From: Pirellulales bacterium
GTDB lineage: Bacteria; Planctomycetota; Planctomycetia; Pirellulales; JALHPA01
Direction of reading: 5' to 3'
NCBI GenBank assembly: GCA_022842745.1
Contig: JALHPA010000302.1
Coordinates: forward strand, 1-5,027
DNA length: 5,027 nt
In this document: one piece after another, positions 1-5,027 of the stretch
How positions within the stretch are numbered: position 1 is the stretch's first letter
Layout: every line of letters begins with the position of its first letter
Made by a program: the position numbers and the translations under genes
Notes under the pieces: generated by a model
Told to the model about the DNA's origin: nothing
The model's input: the letters and a program-made list of their open reading frames with translations, nothing else
Databases searched by the model: none

Positions 1-88
1 AACTTCCCTCCCCGCCGCACTTCTCGGCCTTGCTCCCCCACTGAATGCGCCTTCCTCACCCCCCAAAAATCGCCCCGCGCCAGCGGCA

Positions 89-116
89 TTGCAGCCAAGA
101 AATCGCCCGATAGAAT
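89..116 (+). promoter_or_regulatory. Possible sigma-70-like promoter for tRNA-Gly
   Basis: TTGCAG at 89-94 (three of six consensus -35 bases) and TAGAAT at 111-116 (five of six consensus -10 bases) are separated by 16 bases. Transcription would start near 123, leaving a leader of about 75 bases before the tRNA. The -10 element is good, but the -35 is weak and the upstream DNA is GC-rich, so this could be chance. Confidence 0.3.
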
Positions 117-136
117 CAAGATTGGTTCGCACGGCC

Positions 137-163
137 GTTCCCCGGGGAGTTCAACCCCGGAAC
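137..163 (+). other. Imperfect hairpin in the tRNA leader
   Basis: GTTCC (137-141) pairs with GGAAC (159-163), and GGGG (144-147) pairs with CCCC (155-158). This gives nine base pairs, a two-base CC bulge and a seven-base loop. It lies between the candidate promoter and the mature tRNA 5' end, so it could be a folded part of the pre-tRNA leader. No U-tract follows, so it is not a terminator. The region is so GC-rich that a stem of this quality may be accidental. Confidence 0.3.
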
Positions 164-197
164 CCGGGACCCACCCCCCTGAAAGCCGTAAAACCCC

Positions 198-270
198 GCG
201 GGCGTAGCTCAGTTGGTAGAGCGCTAGCTTCCCAAGCTGGATGTCGAGGGTTCGAGTCCCTTCGCCCGCT
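198..270 (+). tRNA. tRNA-Gly (anticodon CCC)
   Basis: A complete 73-base cloverleaf decoding the glycine codon GGG. The acceptor stem GCGGGCG (198-204) pairs perfectly with CGCCCGC (263-269). The D-stem is GCTC/GAGC (207-210 with 219-222). The anticodon stem CTAGC/GCTGG (224-228 with 236-240) encloses the loop TTCCCAA, with anticodon CCC at 231-233. The variable loop is five bases. The T-arm is GAGGG, TTCGAGT, CCCTT (246-262). The discriminator base is U at 270, as expected for bacterial tRNA-Gly. The CCA end is not encoded, since GTG follows, so it must be added after transcription. There is no sign of an intron or decay. Confidence 0.97.
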
Positions 271-404
271 GTGACGTGCGTCAAGCCCGGCCTTTGCTCA
301 CCAGCTCGACGGCAAATCGGCCGGACGACTCGAAAAACGGTCACTATCCGGCATCCGTTCAAGCGGTTACCGCCGCCCAGAGGTAAGCAGCCGCCCATTC
401 CCGT

Positions 405-427
405 GGACCGCTCGGCAAAGGCGGTCC
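405..427. repeat. Inverted repeat, 7-bp arms, 9-base loop
   Basis: GGACCGC (405-411) is the exact reverse complement of GCGGTCC (421-427). A T-G wobble can extend the stem inward by one pair. The loop is A/G-rich with AAA in it. No T-run follows, so a Rho-independent terminator is not supported, though the stem could fold in RNA or bind a regulator. Confidence 0.45.
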
Positions 428-462
428 CGCAATCCATGTTTGAAAGGGGCTTGTTCGCCACA

Positions 463-480
463 TGATCCGCTCGCGGATCA
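463..480. repeat. 18-bp palindrome with perfect 8-bp arms
   Basis: TGATCCGC (463-470) and GCGGATCA (473-480) are exact reverse complements around the two bases TC. The symmetry is what a dimeric helix-turn-helix repressor would recognise. In RNA it would form a seven-pair stem with a four-base CTCG loop. It lies 342 bases before the peptidase start, far for an operator unless the transcript begins nearby. No U-tract follows, so it is not a typical terminator. Confidence 0.5.
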
Positions 481-747
481 ACAGCAAAATCCGCGTGTTG
501 GGTCCGAGTCTCCAGAAATCTCTCCGCCAAGTCGGTCGCACCTGCTGCTGACCATTCCCTGGTTGCGGCGAGGACGAATTCAAGCGAGGAGTTGGGCAGG
601 CGTGTCTACGTTGCCTCGAACACGGCCGGATCGACCGGAAAAATGGGCGACCGGTGCAGCGCCCTCTAGATTCCCCTCGTTGGAAATCGGGGTCGTTTCT
701 TGTCGCTGGCGTCTCAGCGCGCATCCCGCCGCGTTGCTCGCGAACAT

Positions 748-762
748 AGCATCATCGATGCT
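748..762. repeat. Short inverted repeat upstream of the peptidase gene
   Basis: AGCATC (748-753) and GATGCT (757-762) are exact reverse complements separated by three bases. The repeat lies 60 bases upstream of the chosen peptidase start. It could be an operator half-site pair or a small hairpin in the operon's 5' leader. Arms of six bases are short enough to occur by chance. Confidence 0.3.
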
Positions 763-822
763 CGTCACTGTCGTTGTTGCGCGAGTTCCGCTGTTCTTGT
801 CCCTCTCCTTCTGAGTCGCACC

Positions 823-2055
823 ATGACAGCAGGACTGTCCGCCGCCTCTCCGCCGCTTGGCCTATTGCCCTATCAGTCGCGTCTGATCGACCACCTCAAA
901 GGCGAGGACCCGGACCTGTGGAGCTGGTTTGCGTCCTCGCGGCATCCCGCGAGTCAGAGAGAAGACCAGAAGTTTGAGCTTCTCAAATCCACCTACCGTA
1001 TCGAACGGGACACGCTGCCCGAGCTTTATCGAGCCGCCGATAACGTCGCGGGCCAACTAGGACTGCAAGCGCCTATCACCATCTACCAGGCCCAAGACCC
1101 ATCCGGCCTCGGCGCCTCCCTGGCGTATCTGCCCGACGAACTTCATCTCGTGCTTCACGGTTCGCTGACAACGCACCTTACCCCGATTGAACTAACCGGA
1201 CTCATTGGCCACGAATTTTCCCATTTCTTGCTTTGGCAGGCTTGGAATGGCGAGTTGCTGATTGCCCATGACCTGTTGATGGCACTCACCCACGACCCCC
1301 AGGCGCATCCAGCGCACTTTGCCAGCTTGCGGCTGTTGCAGCTCTACAACGAGATTTTTTGCGACCGCGGGTCGCTGTTGGCGGCCCAAGACCTTAACGC
1401 GGTTGTCTCGCTGCTCGTGAAGATTCACACGGGCGTAAAGGACATCGAACCTGAAAGCTACTTGCGCCAAGCGGTCGAGATCTTTTCCCGCGGCCCCGCC
1501 AAAACCGAGGGCATTACCCATCCCGAGATATTCATTCGTGCCCGAGCCATCAAGCTCTGGTCCGAGAACGACCCTCAGTGCAACAACACTATTGCGGACA
1601 TGATCGAATCGGGCGCGGATTTGCAGGCACTCGATCTTCTCGGTCAAAAAGTGGTTGCCAACTGGACCCGCCGCGTCATCGATCTCCTGCTGTCGCACAA
1701 ATGGTTCCAGAGCGATCCGGTGCTCGCCCACGCCCGACTGTACTTTGATGATTATTCACCGCCAAGCGACTCCTTGACCGACCTCCAGCTCCCAACAGAC
1801 ATGCATTTGCAGGAAACTTCGATTCGCAACTATTTCTGTTATGTTTTACTCGATTTCGTCACCGCCGACCGCGACCTCGACGACCCGCCGTTGGCCGCAG
1901 CGCTTCAGGTCGCGGAAATCATCGGAATCAAGCCGCGGTTCTGCGGGTTGGCCTGCCAAGAATTGCGATTGCGCAAAAACCAACTTGGCAAAGTCGACGA
2001 GCGGAAGTTGGCGATCTTGCAGGAGGCGGATAAATCAGCCGCGTCGGCGCCATGA
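823..2055 (+). CDS. Soluble M48-type zinc metallopeptidase with helical C-terminal extension
   Basis: A 410-residue protein, most likely a cytosolic zinc endopeptidase. The HExxH zinc motif is HEFSH at residues 130-134, inside the context LIGHEFSHFLLW. The probable third zinc ligand is E177 in NEIFCDR, matching the E-x-x-x-D helix of M48 peptidases. THPE at 232-235, followed by an Arg/Ala-rich helix, matches the M48 motif after the active site. The segment around 96-112 (GLGASLAYLPDELHLVLHG) resembles the strand region before the zinc helix. No signal peptide or membrane segment is visible, unlike HtpX or BepA. Residues of roughly 340-405 look like an acidic helical TerB-like domain, which is tentative. 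ATG at 823 was chosen because the open frame back to TTG 700 adds an Arg/Cys-rich, non-protein-like stretch; there is no clear Shine-Dalgarno. The stop overlaps the next gene's start (ATGA), so the two are probably translationally coupled. Substrate unknown. Confidence 0.85.
   Translation: MTAGLSAASPPLGLLPYQSRLIDHLKGEDPDLWSWFASSRHPASQREDQKFELLKSTYRIERDTLPELYRAADNVAGQLGLQAPITIYQAQDPSGLGASLAYLPDELHLVLHGSLTTHLTPIELTGLIGHEFSHFLLWQAWNGELLIAHDLLMALTHDPQAHPAHFASLRLLQLYNEIFCDRGSLLAAQDLNAVVSLLVKIHTGVKDIEPESYLRQAVEIFSRGPAKTEGITHPEIFIRARAIKLWSENDPQCNNTIADMIESGADLQALDLLGQKVVANWTRRVIDLLLSHKWFQSDPVLAHARLYFDDYSPPSDSLTDLQLPTDMHLQETSIRNYFCYVLLDFVTADRDLDDPPLAAALQVAEIIGIKPRFCGLACQELRLRKNQLGKVDERKLAILQEADKSAASAP
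2021..2026 (+). promoter_or_regulatory. AGGAGG, perfect but badly spaced Shine-Dalgarno-like site
   Basis: A perfect AGGAGG lies inside the end of the peptidase gene, 25 bases before the ATG at 2052, against the usual 5-10. An in-frame TAA at 2031-2033 blocks any start between it and 2033, and no ATG, GTG or TTG lies in frame between 2034 and 2051. It is therefore either fortuitous, encoding Gln-Glu-Ala, or helps re-loading of ribosomes at the stop/start overlap. Confidence 0.2.
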
Positions 2056-5027
2056 CGTTCGAGCAATTCCTCATCGAAAAGCTGATCGGCGAAGCCGTCT
2101 CGACGGAGGACGTGCTGGCGAGTTTCTTGCCGCTGCTGCGGGAAGCGATCGAAGCACATCGCCAGGGCCTGGTCGCGCCGCTTGAAGGTACGCTCGCTCT
2201 GCGCGTCGACGGAGTGCGTCTTTGGTTCGAACAGGCGCAAAGGCAGCCCCCTCGCTTGAAGAATGCCGACATTGCTCGCCTGGAGTTGACTGGGCAGACG
2301 CTCCTCGAAGTCGTCGACGAAAGCCGACGCGCTATCGAGGTCAACGATGGTATCGGAGAGGTTGTTCGCGCCGACATCGGCTCCCGGGGTGTGACCCTCG
2401 CCCGGCCGGTTTATCTGCCCGGCTACGTATCCTGGGAGCACGAATTGGAGCATCACGATCCGCTCACGGATGCGTTCAGCCTCGGGCTGATCCTCGCCAG
2501 CCTGTCCTGCGGGCTCAACCTGAACGAACCCGCGGAACTGGAGAAGTTCGTTGCCAACCGTCGAAACCTGTTCGCCCTCAATCCACGACTGCATCCGGTC
2601 GTTGCACAGGCCCTTTTGCGGCTCACGGAACTCGACCGTCGCAAGCGGCCCCAGGATCTGGCGGCCCTGTTGCACGCGCTCGAAAACTACCGAGAACAGC
2701 GTGTGGACTTTGCGATCGATCTGGCGCGCATGCCTGGATTTCAGACGCCCGACCGGCGAACGCGACACGAGGTCATTTTGTCGAAGCTCCAAGAACGGCT
2801 CTTCGATGTCTCGCGACGCAACAACCTCCTGCACTTCAGGCCGACTCAACAAAGCGTCAACCTCACGCATGCTTCGATTCCGCTTACCCTCGACATCCTC
2901 AATATCCGGGAAGATCAGATTCTCGTCTGGAACAACGAACTGCAGCGGCAGCTTGTTGGCTGCAAGCCAATCTCGTTGAACAAGCACTTGAATTTTTCCG
3001 AAGCGCTCTATTTGCCGTCGATACTCGATCGCGTCCTTGCCGAGGCCCGACGCGACCATCAAGAGTTCGGTTTCGCCCAACTGCGACTTGTTGCCTGCTT
3101 CCTGTCGTGGACGAACCTCAAAGAAACTCCCGTCGAACGTTTCCTCTCGCCGCTCGTGCTGATCCCGGTCAAGTTGACGAAAACCAAGGGCATTCGCGAC
3201 ACGTTTTTTCTAGAGGCGCTTTCGACCGAGGCCGAGTTGAATCCGGTCATCCGCCACCAGTTCAAGGAACTCTACAACATCGAACTGCCGGAGACCATTG
3301 ACCTCGCGGAAACGTCTCTCGACTCGCTCTTCGAGTATCTGTCCGCGAAAATCCAAGCCAGCGAGCCGGCCGTCACTCTGACGAAAATCGACCGACCGCG
3401 AATCGACTTGATCCACGAAAGGGCCAAGCGCCGTCTTGACCAATACCGGCGCAGCGCTCGAGTTGCCGGTCGCGGAATCCGCTCTTTTCTAAACCTCGAC
3501 TACAGCTACGAGCCGATCAATTACCATCCTCTGGGAATCAAGCTCTTCTCCGCGCTGGTGCGCGCCCCAAGCAGCCATTTGCGCGAAATCGTCGAGGAGC
3601 GGCCCCGACCAAGATCGTTCGCCGCCCCCCAGTCCAACGACGCCGCAACCGAACGCGAGCGGTCCTTCTACCAACTCCGCGACGCAACCGAAGAAAACCC
3701 CTACCTCTGGAACTTCGACTATTGCTCGCTCACCTTGGCCAACCTCCGCTACCGGCGCATGTCGCTCGTGCGCGACTACGAAGCAATCCTCCGCCAGCAA
3801 CTCACCAATCCCCCTTTCGATACAGTATTCTCCCTCGCGCCCAGGCCGATCGGTCGGGATCTGCCCCCTGTTCCAGAACTCGATGAACGATTTGACGTTG
3901 TGCCGTGCGATCCAACGCAAGCGACCGCGATCGCAGAAGCCCGCCGAGGCGAGTCCTACATCATCCAAGGCCCTCCCGGCACGGGAAAGAGTCAAACCAT
4001 CACGAATCTGATAGCGGACTTCATCGCTCGCGGTCAACGAGTCCTTTTTGTTTGCGAAAAAAGGGCGGCCATTGACGTGGTCTTCGCTCGCCTCAAGCAA
4101 TGCGGGCTGGGCGCCCTGTGTGCGCTCATCCACGACTCCCAGGCGGACAAAAAAGACTTCATCCTCGATCTGAAACAGACCTATGAGTTGTTTACTGAGG
4201 AATCGCCAAAAACGTCGCTTGCCTCGTCGCGACCCGCTTTGCTCAGACAGTTGAATGACAGCCTTCGTCCGTTGGTACAGTTTGAGCAGGCCATGGAATC
4301 GGAGGCATCCATCGCTGGATTGCCGTTGCGACGATTACTCGACCGCTGCATTCGCCTGGCGCCTTCGCGACCGGAATTGTCCCCCGAGTCATCCGAATGT
4401 TTACCCACGTACAACCACTGGCGCTTGCAACGCGAACGGTTGGCCCGGTTGAAGGGGGCGCTTCGGGACCTGGAACCGAGCGGCATTCTGGCCCGCCATC
4501 CGCTGCGCCGTCTCAACCCGGTACTGGCACGGCAGGCACGTCCGATCGAGATCCTCCGCGCTTCCCTCCAGCAAGCCGAGGAGTGTCTACAGCGGCTGAC
4601 GAATTCGCTGCTCCCCTGCGGTCTGCCCGTCGAACAGTGGAACTCGCTTGAACGTGCCGGAGAACTCATCGATTACTTGCGGCAAATGGAGCCGATCTCA
4701 CGTCACGGCAATCTGTCCTTGACCGATCCCAATACCGAGCGGCGGCGCGAATTCAACCGAGCATTGCAGGCAATCGAACAATTCAACCTAAGGCTTGCGG
4801 CCGCACTGCAGTTGACCAGCAAGTGGCGTCGCAAGCTCACCCCCGCAGACACGCGGCTGGCCCTCGAACAGGCGCTCGCCTGGCAGGGTAAGTTCTTCGC
4901 CTGGCTATACCCTTCCTGGTGGCGACTGCGAAGAGTACTTTCCCAAGCGTACGACTTCAAGTCCCATGCGATCCGGCCAACCTGGGCACAGATCCTCCAA
5001 TCCCTCAGCGACGAACATGCGGTTCAG
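2052..5027 (+). CDS. Pseudokinase-like / DUF4011 / SF1 (COG1112-type) helicase, 3' end outside the window
   Basis: The frame runs 992 codons without a stop to the window edge, so the protein is partial. Residues of roughly 18-215 resemble the C-lobe of a Ser/Thr kinase: YVSWE (125-129) stands for the APE/SPE motif, DAFSLG (140-145) for the helix-F D-x-W/F-S-L-G motif, and DRRKRP (195-200) for the conserved late Arg. No N-lobe is present, and the HRD and DFG equivalents seem replaced (about APL at 42-44 and WFE at 58-60), so it is probably inactive. A DUF4011-like region begins near 241 with RLFDVSRRNNLLHF (249-262) and continues with a W..L.E...RFLSPLVLIPVKL stretch. The SF1 helicase begins with the Q-like motif DPTQATAI, Walker A GPPGTGKS (640-647) and motif Ia VLFVCEKRAAIDVV (664-677). 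Residues of about 710-992 are a helical, charged insertion typical of this family before motif II. It likely acts as an ATP-driven nucleic-acid motor. ATG at 2052 is the only usable start, overlapping the peptidase stop by 4 bases. Confidence 0.88.
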   Translation, partial: MTFEQFLIEKLIGEAVSTEDVLASFLPLLREAIEAHRQGLVAPLEGTLALRVDGVRLWFEQAQRQPPRLKNADIARLELTGQTLLEVVDESRRAIEVNDGIGEVVRADIGSRGVTLARPVYLPGYVSWEHELEHHDPLTDAFSLGLILASLSCGLNLNEPAELEKFVANRRNLFALNPRLHPVVAQALLRLTELDRRKRPQDLAALLHALENYREQRVDFAIDLARMPGFQTPDRRTRHEVILSKLQERLFDVSRRNNLLHFRPTQQSVNLTHASIPLTLDILNIREDQILVWNNELQRQLVGCKPISLNKHLNFSEALYLPSILDRVLAEARRDHQEFGFAQLRLVACFLSWTNLKETPVERFLSPLVLIPVKLTKTKGIRDTFFLEALSTEAELNPVIRHQFKELYNIELPETIDLAETSLDSLFEYLSAKIQASEPAVTLTKIDRPRIDLIHERAKRRLDQYRRSARVAGRGIRSFLNLDYSYEPINYHPLGIKLFSALVRAPSSHLREIVEERPRPRSFAAPQSNDAATERERSFYQLRDATEENPYLWNFDYCSLTLANLRYRRMSLVRDYEAILRQQLTNPPFDTVFSLAPRPIGRDLPPVPELDERFDVVPCDPTQATAIAEARRGESYIIQGPPGTGKSQTITNLIADFIARGQRVLFVCEKRAAIDVVFARLKQCGLGALCALIHDSQADKKDFILDLKQTYELFTEESPKTSLASSRPALLRQLNDSLRPLVQFEQAMESEASIAGLPLRRLLDRCIRLAPSRPELSPESSECLPTYNHWRLQRERLARLKGALRDLEPSGILARHPLRRLNPVLARQARPIEILRASLQQAEECLQRLTNSLLPCGLPVEQWNSLERAGELIDYLRQMEPISRHGNLSLTDPNTERRREFNRALQAIEQFNLRLAAALQLTSKWRRKLTPADTRLALEQALAWQGKFFAWLYPSWWRLRRVLSQAYDFKSHAIRPTWAQILQSLSDEHAVQ

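Larger units (their letters stand above)
271..822. other. Long intergenic region without a credible gene
   Basis: About 550 bases separate the tRNA from the peptidase gene. Open frames exist on both strands, but their products are rich in Arg, Pro and Ser, match no family I recognise, and look like the random open frames common in GC-rich DNA. I see no convincing -35/-10 pair and no stem followed by a U-tract. A weak palindrome (TGACG-TG-CGTCA, 272-283) follows the tRNA directly. Stronger inverted repeats at 405-427, 463-480 and 748-762 are listed separately. The promoter of the downstream operon most likely lies here but cannot be placed. Confidence 0.6.

Noticed and set aside
272..283. TGACG-TG-CGTCA as a tRNA terminator
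   Set aside because: The stem has five pairs with a two-base loop and no following T-run, too weak for a Rho-independent terminator.
440..466. TTGAAA at 440-445 with CATGAT at 461-466 as a promoter
   Set aside because: The -10 match is poor and the 15-base spacing is short.
359..724. A 121-codon minus-strand frame in the intergenic region
   Set aside because: Arg/Pro-rich product with no domain-like pattern, no visible ribosome binding site, and mutual overlap with other equally weak frames.
440..814. A 124-codon plus-strand frame in the intergenic region
   Set aside because: It begins at TTG without a Shine-Dalgarno, and its composition is rich in Arg, Pro and Ser like random GC-rich DNA. 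Only its last 18 codons are mentioned, as a speculative leader peptide.
700..822. N-terminal extension of the peptidase from TTG at 700
   Set aside because: The 41 added residues are Arg/Cys-rich, include no clear signal peptide, and contain no ATG or GTG start before 823.
1905..3080. A 391-codon open frame on the minus strand
   Set aside because: It lies fully antisense to the peptidase 3' end and the helicase 5' half, both supported by family motifs. Its product shows no recognisable motif and looks like a GC-rich antisense shadow.
2222..3301. A 359-codon plus-strand frame in another phase within the helicase gene
   Set aside because: It is an out-of-phase shadow of the long frame that starts at 2052, which carries the kinase-like and DUF4011 motifs.
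3489..4133. A 214-codon minus-strand open frame
   Set aside because: It is antisense to the helicase frame across the DUF4011 region and Walker A, and its product matches no family I recognise.

Overview
The window carries one tRNA gene followed, after about 550 bases without a convincing gene, by a tightly coupled two-gene operon on the + strand. The base composition is GC-rich. Neither protein start has a normally spaced Shine-Dalgarno sequence, intergenic space is generous, and both protein families remind me of large-genome environmental bacteria such as Planctomycetota. That lineage guess is weak because no rRNA or marker protein is present.

Layout. Bases 1-197 are a non-coding leader, pyrimidine-rich at first, with a possible promoter and an imperfect hairpin ahead of the tRNA. 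Bases 198-270 are tRNA-Gly with anticodon CCC. Bases 271-822 hold no credible gene but do contain several perfect inverted repeats. Bases 823-2055 encode a soluble M48-type zinc metallopeptidase with a helical C-terminal extension. The gene starting at 2052 overlaps it by 4 bases (ATGA) and stays open to base 5027, giving 992 codons with no stop. This long gene is the main content of the window. It encodes an N-terminal degenerate protein-kinase-like C-lobe, then a DUF4011 region, then the beginning of a superfamily 1 (COG1112-type) helicase with an intact Walker A motif. Its later helicase motifs lie beyond the window.

How the genes may work together. The overlapping stop and start point to co-translation and a joint function. 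A kinase-like domain fused to a DUF4011/COG1112 helicase recalls MkoA of the type I Mokosh anti-phage system, whose usual partner is a phospholipase D-type nuclease. Here the visible partner is a cytosolic M48 metallopeptidase, and the kinase part appears catalytically dead. The pair is therefore a candidate for an undescribed or variant helicase-protease module, possibly defensive, sitting downstream of a tRNA gene. The defence role is inference; only the domains and the operon structure are read from the sequence.
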